Of a stretch of 37,329 nucleotides of DNA, positions 1 to 8,279 are shown in pieces. Every line of letters begins with the position of its first letter. Positions within the stretch are counted from its first letter, which is position 1. This DNA comes from Mycobacterium sp. (GTDB lineage: Bacteria > Actinomycetota > Actinomycetes > Mycobacteriales > Mycobacteriaceae): contig RXJD01000029.1 in NCBI GenBank assembly GCA_003987775.1, forward strand, positions 1-37,329. Reading direction: 5' to 3'. The position numbers and the translations under genes are program-made. Under the pieces are notes generated by a model. It saw only the letters and a program-made list of their open reading frames with translations, was not told the DNA's origin and made no database searches.

Positions 1-329
1 GCGGGTCGGAGCAGTCCCTATGGCTGCATGCCGCATTGATCCCGCGCCTGCTCAAAGACCCCGACGCGGTGGTTGGGAAAGCTCGTGCGAATCTGGCGCG
101 GGGACGGGCGTCTGGAGCTATCGACGTTCACAGCGAGCCGCATGCCCGTCAATGGGAGGCGATCCTGGATGGGGGCGTGGGATGCACCATCGCTGCGCTG
201 TTAGACCCCTGCGAGGATGCCGCGACGCTGCGGTCTAGCTCTCCATTCGCTGGGATTTTGCCTCAGGATGAGGTTCGCGCGATTAAGGAGGCACAGCGGC
301 AACGCCGTCTGGCGGATTTGGCGCGGTGA
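1..329 (+). CDS. Excisionase-like HTH protein, C-terminal part (begins at 37197)
   Basis: The frame beginning at base 3 is open without a start and continues the helix-turn-helix protein that begins at 37197. The segment reads RGSEQSLWLHAALIPRLLKDP, then a region with ARANLARGRASG and LRSSSPFAGIL, ending in a basic helix. This helical tail with its SPFAG-like motif is typical of mycobacterial excisionase-family antitoxins that usually precede a PIN-domain toxin gene. No PIN-domain frame follows here: the next 160 bases are noncoding and the next gene is on the opposite strand. The protein therefore appears to be an orphan regulator or antitoxin. A TTG at 36 could look like a start if the ends were not joined, but it has no ribosome binding site. 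Confidence 0.75.
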   Translation, partial: GSEQSLWLHAALIPRLLKDPDAVVGKARANLARGRASGAIDVHSEPHARQWEAILDGGVGCTIAALLDPCEDAATLRSSSPFAGILPQDEVRAIKEAQRQRRLADLAR

Positions 330-399
330 GAGGCGCCAGCAGCTTGCCCTGGTGACACGATTCTTACTGGCAAGACTCCCGTGGGTTCAGCCGGATTGA

Positions 400-453
400 C
401 GCTATTTCAGCGGGGAACTCGCGGTGTTTCCGCGTCGCTGACGCGAAATAGCG
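400..453. repeat. 9-bp inverted repeat between convergent genes
   Basis: CGCTATTTC at 400-408 is matched by its reverse complement GAAATAGCG at 445-453, with a 36-base spacer that also holds partly symmetric CAGCG/CGCTG. It lies between the convergent ends of the excisionase-like gene (329) and the recombinase module (490). It could be a bidirectional terminator or a recombination site edge of the module. Confidence 0.4.
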
Positions 454-489
454 GTGGGTTCGACCGAGCCTAGCGGTTCGGAGCCCGCA

Positions 490-1761
490 TTACTTCTCCA
501 GCCGCTGCTCGAGTTCGTCGCTGAGCAGGTGCTCAGCGACGGTGGCGTAGCGCATGGCGGCGTTGTGGGAGATCCCGAAGACGAGCGATAGGTGCAGCGG
601 GTCCGGTCCGGCGGTGAGGGCTTCGTGGAGAATCCGGTCTCGGCGGATGCGGTCCACGCTGCACCCGGTGAGCTGCATGCGCAGGTTCACGAACCTCTGG
701 CTGACCGGAGCGGCGCTGTGCACGGTCTTCGGGCTGACCAGAACATGCGGGTTCGCGGTGAGGGGCCAGGTGGCGCGGCGGTGGTCGAGCCATAGCCACA
801 GTGCCCGGTGGCCGAGGTCGCCGAGTCGCTCGCGGCGGCCGGCAAGGGTGACGCGCCGGTTGCCCAGGTCGAGGTCGTCGATCGCCAGGTGGCGGATAGC
901 CCCGGTTCGAGCGGCGTTCTCGGCTGCCAGGGCGACGATGACCCGTCCGGCCGGGTCAGCCGCGACTTGTTCGGCGGCGTGGATCTCGTCTCCGGTCATC
1001 GGAACCAGGGTGGGGTCGGGCTGGCGGGCCTTGAGCCCGGTCGTCGGGTTGGTGAAGGTCAGGCCGTGTTTTCGGGCGAACTGGAACAATGACCGCAGGG
1101 CTTTGGTGGCGTTCTCGCGTTGTGAGCCGAGCAGCGGCTCCAGTGCGGCGACGACATCGGAGCGGGTAACTTCTCTCAGGTGGCTGTAGCGGGTGGCCCA
1201 CTCTTCGATGAACGGGCGTACGCCGCCGAAGTAGACGTAGATCGTCGAGGTGGACCGGGGTCGGGTGCGGGCGTCACCGTCGAGCAGCACCATCAGCCAC
1301 TCCCGCACCGGATCAGCGAACCCAGATGCGAGATCGCCTGTCACACAGTCGATCCATGACCTAACTGCCGATCCTGAGTCGTCATCGAGCAGCTGAAGAT
1401 CGGCCAGGACTTCGGCCAGGCGGGGACGCGAAACCTGACGGTGCGGACGGGCGCGGACCTCACTGAGCGACACTCGCTCACCGGCGGGCCGACCGTCGAG
1501 CACGGTGGCCAACCCGTCGAGCACGCACCGGGTCGTGGACTCGCTCCAGCCGCCGGCCTCGCCGAGCTGCTGGGCACGCCGCGCAGCCGCCAGCAGCACG
1601 GAGTCGTCGGATATCAGCGCCGGGTGTTGCCAGCGCGGGGGAACTGGCTCACCGCGCTGGCGCCGCCAGTAGGACGCCAGGGCCGAACATCTTCTGCTGC
1701 ACCAAATCTTGTCCCGCCGCCGGCTCGCCGGCAACGGGTTGCCACAGTGTCCGCAGTTCAT
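490..1761 (-). CDS. Zinc-finger protein with degenerate tyrosine recombinase fold
   Basis: This 423-residue protein starts at ATG 1761, which overlaps the stop of the Xre gene as ATGA. Residues 4-26 hold a treble-clef-like zinc site (CGHC, then CSRRC). A helical SAM-like core-binding region follows (around YFGGVRPFIEEWATRY), then a C-terminal domain with tyrosine recombinase architecture. The first catalytic Arg appears kept (ARTGAIRHL) and a candidate nucleophile Tyr is present (NAAMRYATV). The usual HxxR is replaced by RRDR, and the LGH box reads FGI. The active site therefore looks degenerate, suggesting an accessory DNA-binding partner of the integrase at 2078-3172 rather than an independent recombinase. 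The three genes form one minus-strand operon with two four-base overlaps. Frame and start are well supported; the role is inferred. Confidence 0.75.
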   Translation of the reverse strand: MNCGHCGNPLPASRRRDKIWCSRRCSALASYWRRQRGEPVPPRWQHPALISDDSVLLAAARRAQQLGEAGGWSESTTRCVLDGLATVLDGRPAGERVSLSEVRARPHRQVSRPRLAEVLADLQLLDDDSGSAVRSWIDCVTGDLASGFADPVREWLMVLLDGDARTRPRSTSTIYVYFGGVRPFIEEWATRYSHLREVTRSDVVAALEPLLGSQRENATKALRSLFQFARKHGLTFTNPTTGLKARQPDPTLVPMTGDEIHAAEQVAADPAGRVIVALAAENAARTGAIRHLAIDDLDLGNRRVTLAGRRERLGDLGHRALWLWLDHRRATWPLTANPHVLVSPKTVHSAAPVSQRFVNLRMQLTGCSVDRIRRDRILHEALTAGPDPLHLSLVFGISHNAAMRYATVAEHLLSDELEQRLEK

Positions 1762-2081
1762 CGCGGCGGAAGCGACCGGCCCGACCGGGCTTTCGGCGCG
1801 ACCGGGCAGGCTTCGCCGACCGCTGTCGCCTGCTCGTCGGCGGCCGGTGTCGGCGCGGCGACGGTGTCGGGTTCGGGGATTAGCAGCTCCTCGATGCCGC
1901 AGCCCAACACGGCGCACAGCACGTCGAGATCATGCAGCTTGAGCGCGTTGGGGTTTCCCGACCATAGCCCGGACATCTTCCCGGCGCTGATCACCAGGTT
2001 GCGTTCGGCCAACATCCGTTGCAGTTCACTGGCTTTCCAAATTCCGCGGTTGGCCGCGGCCAGGCGCAGGTTCCACTTCAT
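1758..2081 (-). CDS. Xre/Cro-type HTH regulator of the recombinase module
   Basis: This 107-residue protein starts at ATG 2081, overlapping the integrase stop as ATGA, so translation is probably coupled. Residues 1-70 form a Cro/CI-type helix-turn-helix (LQRMLAERNLVISAGKMSGL, then LHDLDVLCAVLGCGIEELL), close to the short YozG-like Xre group. The remaining third is an Ala/Pro-rich tail with no recognisable domain. Its position between an integrase and a degenerate recombinase-like protein suggests it regulates the module. A likely target is the perfect inverted repeat at 3168-3182 that covers the integrase start codon. That link is inference. Confidence 0.8.
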   Translation of the reverse strand: MKWNLRLAAANRGIWKASELQRMLAERNLVISAGKMSGLWSGNPNALKLHDLDVLCAVLGCGIEELLIPEPDTVAAPTPAADEQATAVGEACPVAPKARSGRSLPPR

Positions 2082-3172
2082 TGCAATCCCTTCCATCGGT
2101 CGGCGACCCGGCGTTGCCCGGTGACCCAGGCATCCTCGACGTGTGTGGTCTGGACATGGATGTACCTGGCGGTTGTCCCTGTCCAGGCGTGTCCGAGGAG
2201 TTCCTGGATCGCGTACAGGTTCATCCCGCCCAGGTAGAGCTGGGACGCGCAAAAGTGCCGCAGGACATGGGGTGTCACCTTGCCCGCCCACTCGGGCAGG
2301 TGCTGTCCGGCGGCGTCGGCCAGCGACCGGCGGAACACGTCGGCGGTGGCGCGCATGCAGGTGCGGTCGGCGTTGCGACGCTCGGACGGGAACAGCGGCA
2401 CCTGGTGGCCGGCCGGGTCGATGTCGAACAGGCCGAGCACGTCCTCGATGTACCAGCGCAGACTGCGGTCCGCGCCGTTGATCAGCGGCGCCAGCCGCGC
2501 CTTCGGCCCCTTACGGCGAGACCCCTTGCCGTGGCGGACATTAAGCTTGCCAAACCGACCTAGCTCCCACCGCACGTCGTCCAAGTTCAGCATCCGCGCC
2601 TCGTTGATCCGCAGGCCCACGTCGGCCGCCAGGCGGGCGACGGCGTAGTTTCGGGCCGCCGGCGCGAACTTGCGGCAGGTGGCCAGCTCGCCGCGCCATC
2701 CTGTGAATAGCCGCTCGATCTCCTCGACCGTCGGCGGGATCCGCAGCTGAGCGTCGACCGAGGCCCGCGGCCGGTTGATCTCGTCGAGCGGGCACTCCAC
2801 AACCCGGCCGGTGAGATTGTGCAGCTCGACCTTGTGCCGCAACTCCAAGTACCGGAAGTACACCGTCAGCGCGGCGGCCCGACCAGTTCGTGTCGACGGC
2901 TTCGCGTCGCGCAGCACCTTGCCGAAGTAGGTGTCGGCGTCGGCGGGTCGCATCTCCCACAACGGCCGGCCCAACCAGTCCCGGATCAGTTCGAGGTGGT
3001 TGGTGTCGTTGCGGATCGTGCTGTCGACCAATCCGGCCGACGCCCGCGCCAACACGAACCCGGCCAGCACGTCGGTCTCGAAGTCGGCAAGCTCCTCCTC
3101 GCAGGCCGGGACTCGATGTTCTCGTAGATCGCGGACCACAGCCAGAGCCAACCCACGCCTCCTCAACTTCAC
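2078..3172 (-). CDS. Tyrosine recombinase (phage-type integrase)
   Basis: This 364-residue site-specific recombinase has every catalytic residue of the family visible: Arg188 in GLRINEAR, Lys216 in HGKGSRRKG, His302 and Arg305 in HVLRH, His328 in LLGH and the nucleophile Tyr337 in ARYIHV. The N-terminal part (residues 25-125) is the SAM-like core-binding domain. It would join or cut DNA at a short att site through a 3'-phosphotyrosine intermediate. The GTG start at 3172 lies inside a perfect inverted repeat, so repression at this site would block transcription and probably initiation too. It is the first gene of a three-gene coupled operon. No att core could be identified, so whether the module moves is unknown. 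Confidence 0.9.
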   Translation of the reverse strand: MKLRRRGLALAVVRDLREHRVPACEEELADFETDVLAGFVLARASAGLVDSTIRNDTNHLELIRDWLGRPLWEMRPADADTYFGKVLRDAKPSTRTGRAAALTVYFRYLELRHKVELHNLTGRVVECPLDEINRPRASVDAQLRIPPTVEEIERLFTGWRGELATCRKFAPAARNYAVARLAADVGLRINEARMLNLDDVRWELGRFGKLNVRHGKGSRRKGPKARLAPLINGADRSLRWYIEDVLGLFDIDPAGHQVPLFPSERRNADRTCMRATADVFRRSLADAAGQHLPEWAGKVTPHVLRHFCASQLYLGGMNLYAIQELLGHAWTGTTARYIHVQTTHVEDAWVTGQRRVADRWKGLQ

Positions 3173-3182
3173 TCAAAGTGAA
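3168..3182. promoter_or_regulatory. Operator-like inverted repeat over the integrase start
   Basis: TTCACT (3168-3173) and AGTGAA (3177-3182) form a perfect 6-bp inverted repeat with a 3-base spacer. It spans the GTG start of the integrase at 3172. The neighbouring Xre protein (1758-2081) is the obvious candidate to bind it. Symmetry is directly visible; function is inferred. Confidence 0.55.
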
Positions 3183-3371
3183 TAACCATCATCCGATCAT
3201 CAATTCAGTCGACAAGAATGATGTCAGTTCATCAGAGGGTTGTGATGGAGAGACACGCCTACAACGGCTGGTCCAGGCGTTGAAGGGGGCGGACGGACGA
3301 TGCCTGTGGGCTCAGGAACCCGTCGACTGTTGAGTACCCCGTGACGGACGCGCCAGCTACGTGAGGCGGCT

Positions 3372-6203
3372 CTACAGTCCGATGTCGTGGCCGGTGTCGC
3401 GGCTGGCTTGGCGGGTGTGGGCCTGGGCGCGGGCGAGGTAGTGGTGTAGCCAGCGGTTGTGCTGGGCCTGTTCGCTGGCTTGGTGGTCGGCCCAGATGCG
3501 GTAGTCGCCGCGGCGGCGGGTGAGGTCGTGGTCGCGTTTGGCCACGAACCGCGCGACCCGGTCGGGCAGTTGGTCGCGGTCGGTGTGGGCGGCGGTTTGG
3601 TGCACGGTCTGGGGGCGCTCATCGCGGCCGGTGATGGCGCGGACGAGGGCGGCGGCCTGGTGGGGGTCGCCGCGGCGGGCCTGGTGGACACCGGTGACGG
3701 GATCGGCGTGTTCGTGGTCGCCTTCCCCGGCGATGGTGTCGTAGATGAAGGCGCGGTTGACCTCGCGGCCGCGGGTCATGCCGGTGTAGAGGGTGTTGCG
3801 GTCGGTGCGTTCGCTGACGATGGGATAGGCGGTGTCGGCGGTGACACCTTGGGCCGATTGCAGGGTCACGGCGTAGCCGTGGTGGACGTGCTGGCGTAGG
3901 TAGTCGGCGGCCAGGACGGCGACCGCGTTGTCGGTGGTGCGCCGGGCCATGATCCGCGGCCGTTCGTCGCCGGTGTCGACGCGCTCGACGACCCAGCGTT
4001 GCCCGTTGCGGACTTGGGAGGCGCGGGTGGTCGTGTCGGTGTCGGTCCAGACGTCGATGTCGGTGGTGTTGTCGCGGGTGACCACGAGGTCTCCGACACC
4101 GATCCGGTGTCCGCGCGCCCCGGTGACGGTGGGTGCGTCGGGTGCGACGCGGTCATTGTGGATTTGTTTGTTCAGGGCGTCGCATAGCTCCCACCGATCG
4201 GCGATCAGCAGCGCATCTTTGCCGGCGGCGGTGTCGGCGCGGTAGTCGGCCAGGGCGTCGGCGGCCATGGTGACTTCATCGCCGCAGCGCAGCCGGTCGT
4301 GCTCGCGATACCACTGCACAGCGCGGCGCAGCGGTTTGGGGCCGCCGTTGCGCAGCGCCAGCGAGGCGGTGCGTTCTTCGGGGTCACGCATGCGCCAGAC
4401 TTCGGACAACCGTTGCGACCACGGCAGATCGTCGCAGAGTTGGTCGAACATGCCGCCGCGTTTGCGCACCGGGGACAGCTGATGGGCGTCCCCGACGAGC
4501 AGCGTTTTCACCCCAGCGGTGGTGGTGTGGGTGAGCAGTTCGCGCAGCTGGTTGTTGCCGATCAACCCGGCCTCGTCGACGACTACGACGGTGCGGTGAT
4601 CCAGCGTCATCCGCCCGTTGCGTAGCTCGAGCAACGCCATGTCGACGGTGTAGGCCGCGTCGCCGGCGCACTCGTTTTTCGCCACGTCGACAGCGCGGCC
4701 TTGAGGGGCGAGAACCACGACGGTGCGCCCGCCACGGTGGGCCGCAGCCCGCAACGCTTTGAGTGAATGGGTCTTGCCCGCCCCGGCGGGTGCGGCCAAC
4801 GGCTGCACCAGCCACGGCGATTGCCCGAGCGCGGTGACCGCGCGTGCTTGATCGGCGGACAGGCCCTCGGTGTCGGCTTCGGTGACCCGCACGACAGCGC
4901 GGTCCTCGCGCGCGTCGACCTTATTGAGGATGTCCCACTCCTCGGCCAGCACCAGATCGATGGTGTAGCGGACGTGGCCTTCGCGGTGATGGGCTTGGCG
5001 CGTTTCGCTGACCCGAATCGCGATCTCATCGACCGCGGCTTCGATCTGTTCGCGCGGGCTGCGGTCGTCGTCATCGACCTCGATCGGCAGTTGCGCACCG
5101 ATGATTTCGACCAGATCGGCGCGGGTGAACGCCGCCTTATCGATGCTCGCGGCGATCTCAGCGATGCGGTGGCGATCGAAGACGGTTTTGGTGCCGCGCC
5201 GCTTCTTACGGGCGGCCCGATTAGCGTCGTAGTCGACGCGGAACCCGCGCGGATCCTCGCGCCACTGCTGACGTAACTGCGCCCACGACAAGCCTTCGGG
5301 CTTGCGCGGCCGGGTCGCTTTTTGCGCGGCGGCCAACTGCGCCTGGGTGGGTGCACCGTCGACCAGGGTGAGGTTGTCATCAGCCCATTCCCGCAACTGG
5401 GTGCTGCGCCGGGAGTGCGCCTTGATCACCTCAGGATCGATACCGATCAGCTCGGCCATCCCGGTGCGCGGATCAACCGGACCCCACTCCGCGCCGGCGG
5501 ATTGAGTCAAAGCGCGCCGCGAAGTGACCTGATAAATCACCCCGCCGGCCTTGGATTCGTGCCACAGCGAATCGCTGTCGATCGCGGCGAGCTTGCCGTC
5601 CGCGCGGGCCTGTTTGTTCGGCATAGTCACGTGGGTGTGCAGATGCGGATCTCCCGCACGTGACGTCTCGTGCTGATACGCGGCGGCCACCAAACCCGGC
5701 AGCCTTTGGAGGTCTTTCATGCCGGTGACCTTGTTGTGCACGCGGGTGTAGCCGGCATGCTGATGGATGTATTCGAGGGCCGCTTTCACTCCCGCGTTGT
5801 GTGCGTCCAGGACCGCCTTTTGCACGACGTCATCGCCGAAAGCACGTAACAAACTCACACTCTTCGGCGCGCAAAACGTCAAGTCGAATCCGTGGTTGTC
5901 GTTTGGCCCGAACGCCCGCCCCCGCGCACCGTTCGGGGCGATTCCCTCATCCATCCACCGCGCCACGGTGTCCAAATCGGCCAGCCCACCGGCGCGCTGC
6001 TCATCGGTCAACCCCACCAGTTCGGCTGCGGTGTGGGCGTCCCCGACGACCGTCCACACCGGGGCGCGGGTGTCGTGTTCGGAGTAGTACTCGGCCAGCC
6101 CGCCGTTGGCCGCCGCCGCGTCCTTGGCCGCCTGGCCGGCCTCCTGGGCGGTGCGGTTGTAGTAGTTGATCGACCACAGCTTCAGCGGTGAGCACGTCAG
6201 CAT
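3372..6203 (-). CDS. traA: MobF relaxase-helicase (TraA/TrwC-like)
   Basis: This conjugative relaxase nicks one strand at oriT, stays attached through a tyrosine and unwinds DNA with its helicase domain. From ATG 6203 it is 943 residues. Tyr pairs lie near residues 14-15 and 39-40 (INYYN, EYYSEH). The three-histidine metal site HLHTH is at 187-191, inside a TrwC-type domain. The C-terminal half is a RecD-like helicase with Walker A APAGAGKT near 471-478 and Walker B VVVVDEAG near 539-546. The frame extends upstream to GTG 6272, but ATG 6203 is preceded by GGTGGGG and gives the usual MLTCSPLKLW start; the GTG lies inside a hairpin. No coupling protein or type IV secretion genes were seen, so transfer would need another plasmid's machinery. 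The symbol follows actinobacterial usage. Confidence 0.93.
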   Translation of the reverse strand: MLTCSPLKLWSINYYNRTAQEAGQAAKDAAAANGGLAEYYSEHDTRAPVWTVVGDAHTAAELVGLTDEQRAGGLADLDTVARWMDEGIAPNGARGRAFGPNDNHGFDLTFCAPKSVSLLRAFGDDVVQKAVLDAHNAGVKAALEYIHQHAGYTRVHNKVTGMKDLQRLPGLVAAAYQHETSRAGDPHLHTHVTMPNKQARADGKLAAIDSDSLWHESKAGGVIYQVTSRRALTQSAGAEWGPVDPRTGMAELIGIDPEVIKAHSRRSTQLREWADDNLTLVDGAPTQAQLAAAQKATRPRKPEGLSWAQLRQQWREDPRGFRVDYDANRAARKKRRGTKTVFDRHRIAEIAASIDKAAFTRADLVEIIGAQLPIEVDDDDRSPREQIEAAVDEIAIRVSETRQAHHREGHVRYTIDLVLAEEWDILNKVDAREDRAVVRVTEADTEGLSADQARAVTALGQSPWLVQPLAAPAGAGKTHSLKALRAAAHRGGRTVVVLAPQGRAVDVAKNECAGDAAYTVDMALLELRNGRMTLDHRTVVVVDEAGLIGNNQLRELLTHTTTAGVKTLLVGDAHQLSPVRKRGGMFDQLCDDLPWSQRLSEVWRMRDPEERTASLALRNGGPKPLRRAVQWYREHDRLRCGDEVTMAADALADYRADTAAGKDALLIADRWELCDALNKQIHNDRVAPDAPTVTGARGHRIGVGDLVVTRDNTTDIDVWTDTDTTTRASQVRNGQRWVVERVDTGDERPRIMARRTTDNAVAVLAADYLRQHVHHGYAVTLQSAQGVTADTAYPIVSERTDRNTLYTGMTRGREVNRAFIYDTIAGEGDHEHADPVTGVHQARRGDPHQAAALVRAITGRDERPQTVHQTAAHTDRDQLPDRVARFVAKRDHDLTRRRGDYRIWADHQASEQAQHNRWLHHYLARAQAHTRQASRDTGHDIGL

Positions 6204-6589
6204 TGGCGACCACCCCACCCGTACCATCTCGGGGCCGACCGGCCCAGCGTTGTGGCGCACGAAGTGCGCCACAACCAGGCTTGCACAAATTGTGCAAATG
6301 GGCCAGTTTCTTTTGAGGTGGATAGAGAAGGTAGCTGAAGGGCCGGTAACACGAGCTGGGAGGAAAGCAGCCGAAGGCTGCTAAAGACAGCAGCGAAGCT
6401 GCTGTAGAGAAGGGAAACAGGGAAGGGACTGGGAGGCAGAAAAGGGAAATGGAGTTGGGAGAGAGTCGACTACGGAATGTGCGAAGCGGCAAGCCGCGCC
6501 TGGGGCATAACCGGTGGCGGCACGCGCACGGATAGCCGGGCTAATTAATGTTGCGTTGGTCGGTCGGGGACCGAACGTGTCTAGGTGCG
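6204..6589. other. Candidate oriT: gene-free region with a series of stem-loops
   Basis: This roughly 385-base gap between the relaxase and the Rep-like gene holds at least five perfect hairpins. Arms are GTTGTGGCGCAC at 6249-6260 with 6264-6275 (12 bp), TTGCACA at 6281-6287 with 6291-6297 (7 bp), AGCAGCC at 6366-6372 with 6376-6382 (7 bp), ACAGCAGC at 6387-6394 with 6398-6405 (8 bp) and GCGGC at 6486-6490 with 6493-6497 (5 bp). All but the last, which has AA, have three-base loops: GAA, AAT, GAA, GAA. MobF relaxases recognise a hairpin beside nic, and oriT usually adjoins the relaxase gene. The two hairpins at 6249-6297 are the best candidates. The nick site was not identified. Confidence 0.6.
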
Positions 6590-7837
6590 CTAACTACCGC
6601 TGTTGGGCCTCGCGGTGGAGCGGTCAGTGGCGGCGGCGTGGTGTGTCGGGGTGAGGTGTGGTTGTCGCGTCTTGGTGGAGGCGGTGACGTAGTGGTGAGA
6701 GTGCGTGGTGGCGCTGTGTTGGGCGCGCTCGCGCAGCACTCGGCGGATTTCCTGTTGGGCGGCGGCGATCCGTGCGCGCGACTCGTCGGTGAGCGGCACG
6801 GGTGGCGGCGTGTGGTCGATGTTGGCGGCGGCGCAGCCGCCGTCCTTTGGTGTTGAGCGCTCGGGAGGTGACCAGTTCAGCCGTCGTAATCGGCTGGACA
6901 GGAACGCTCCGGGGTTGGCGATGTGGTCGGGCCAGGTCCATCCGCGAGCGCGCATGTCGGCGTTGAGGGCGTCAGTGATGGCGCGTGCGGTCCACACGGT
7001 GGGGTTGATGCCCGCGGCGGTGAGCGCATCGCAGATGGTGCCGATGTGGGCGCGGTTCAGGCCGTGGGTAGCGGCGACGAGAGCGGCAGCCAGACGTTGG
7101 GTGGCCAGTGGCCGTGGCGTGGACCGCCGGGGCGGACGTACTGCACGGGTTTTGAATCCCTTTCCTGGATCCCGCTGCGTGGGCGCGCTTGCGCGCCCGC
7201 TTGGTGAGTGACTCCCTACGGGAGATAAAGAACTAACTCCGCCTGACGGCGGTAGGTGGAAATCGTGCACAGGTTCATGCACAGCAGGCCGCTGTGCTGG
7301 GCGGGCGTCGCGGCGGGGCACCAGGTGGTACACCGAGGGTCGCCGGCCGACGCTGGGAGTGCCTGGGGAGCCGTGCCCGCGTTGGGCCTCGACGGCCCAC
7401 TGGGACACCCGGAGGACTCGCCAGGCGGCGGTCACGGTGCGTACGTCGCAACCCACTCGGGAGGCGATCGTGGCGCGGGTGACGGCGACGTGGCGGCCGG
7501 TGGCGTGGTCGGCGTGCTCGGCCATCACGGTGGCGATCGACAACAGCGTGGCCGCGGTGATCGACACCCGCTCGGCCGCGCACAACTGGCCCAGTGCCGG
7601 CGACCGTGCCCAGTGCTGGAGTCCGTCGAGCCACCCTTGGCGGCTGGTCCACATCGGCGCGCGTGGAGCGCACGCGCCGGCACGTTCCACCCAGCTGCGG
7701 CGGCGTTCGTTCGCGAACGCACGCAAGACGTGCGGTGTGGGGGCGATCGCCGCGCCGAGCGGCGTCAGGTGCCCACTGCTGACCCGATGTGATCGGGCGT
7801 TGGAGAAGTCACGATTTGCGCATTGATTGCGCGCCAT
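6590..7837 (-). CDS. Probable plasmid replication initiator (winged-helix Rep)
   Basis: From ATG 7837 this is a 415-residue basic protein. Residues about 95-160 form a winged-helix region (ITAATLLSIATVMAEHAD, then VTRATIASRVGCDVRTVTAA). A second conserved block near 255-330 (LNRAHIGTICDALTAAGI, ARGWTWPDHIANPGAF) is followed by a disordered, His- and Thr-rich tail. The overall pattern matches Rep-like proteins that lie next to MobF relaxases on mycobacterial plasmids. The frame could begin at TTG 7885, but ATG 7837 is the better codon. It lies downstream of a hairpin-rich leader (7921-7979) that may hold copy-control elements. No other gene here is a better replication initiator candidate. Family membership is from memory of similar proteins, so the function is likely but not proven. 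Confidence 0.6.
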   Translation of the reverse strand: MARNQCANRDFSNARSHRVSSGHLTPLGAAIAPTPHVLRAFANERRRSWVERAGACAPRAPMWTSRQGWLDGLQHWARSPALGQLCAAERVSITAATLLSIATVMAEHADHATGRHVAVTRATIASRVGCDVRTVTAAWRVLRVSQWAVEAQRGHGSPGTPSVGRRPSVYHLVPRRDARPAQRPAVHEPVHDFHLPPSGGVSSLSPVGSHSPSGRASAPTQRDPGKGFKTRAVRPPRRSTPRPLATQRLAAALVAATHGLNRAHIGTICDALTAAGINPTVWTARAITDALNADMRARGWTWPDHIANPGAFLSSRLRRLNWSPPERSTPKDGGCAAANIDHTPPPVPLTDESRARIAAAQQEIRRVLRERAQHSATTHSHHYVTASTKTRQPHLTPTHHAAATDRSTARPNSGS

Positions 7838-7920
7838 GTGTGGAACCGCGGCAAAGCGTGCGCTACCGTGAGAGCTGTCCTGCAAGAGACAGTCCCTTCG
7901 GGGAAATGGGTGCGGACCCA

Positions 7921-7979
7921 GAACCGAGTTGGTACCTCGGTTCGAAACCTCGACAAGGGCCTCGCTACGGCGGGGCCTT
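7921..7979. promoter_or_regulatory. Two tandem hairpins upstream of the Rep-like gene
   Basis: GAACCGAG at 7921-7928 pairs perfectly with CTCGGTTC at 7936-7943 across a 7-base loop. Immediately after, 7956-7965 pairs with 7970-7979 (10 bp with two G-T wobbles, loop TACG). The second is a strong GC-rich hairpin of the kind seen in terminators. They sit between the small gene at 8082 and the Rep-like start at 7837, so either could terminate transcription or act in replication control. Confidence 0.45.
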
Positions 7980-8081
7980 CGTCATGTCGGCGGGGTATCC
8001 GCACACCAGCTATTCAGATGTCACATCTGCCAAGGGATCGTCCGGCCAGACAATGCGAAGGTTGAGCCCTTGGCGGTGTCG

Positions 8082-8279
8082 TCACATCGCCAGCGGCAGA
8101 ACCCCCTTATCGAGTTCGCGGACTAGCTCTGGATGGCCCGCCTGGATGGCCAACAGGTCAGCCACGTACTGCGAGACAGACATGCCTCGCTCGGCGGCCT
8201 GCTGCTTGATCGTGTCGGAAACGATGCGCTCCGGGCGGGTTAGCAGTTCTACCCGGTCGCCTTTACGGGGTCGAGGCAT
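8082..8279 (-). CDS. Small ribbon-helix-helix-like DNA-binding protein
   Basis: This 65-residue protein from ATG 8279 has a basic N-terminus (PRPRKGDRVELLTRPERI) followed by helices (IKQQAAERGMSVSQYVADLLAIQ). The spacing resembles a ribbon-helix-helix or plasmid CopG-like regulator with the strand near residues 8-13. I recognise the sequence type as a recurring small plasmid protein in mycobacteria but know no experimental function. It is read toward the Rep-like gene on the same strand, 244 bases upstream, so it may control copy number or mobilization. The longer frame from 8324 adds residues without a sensible start context. Confidence 0.6.
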   Translation of the reverse strand: MPRPRKGDRVELLTRPERIVSDTIKQQAAERGMSVSQYVADLLAIQAGHPELVRELDKGVLPLAM

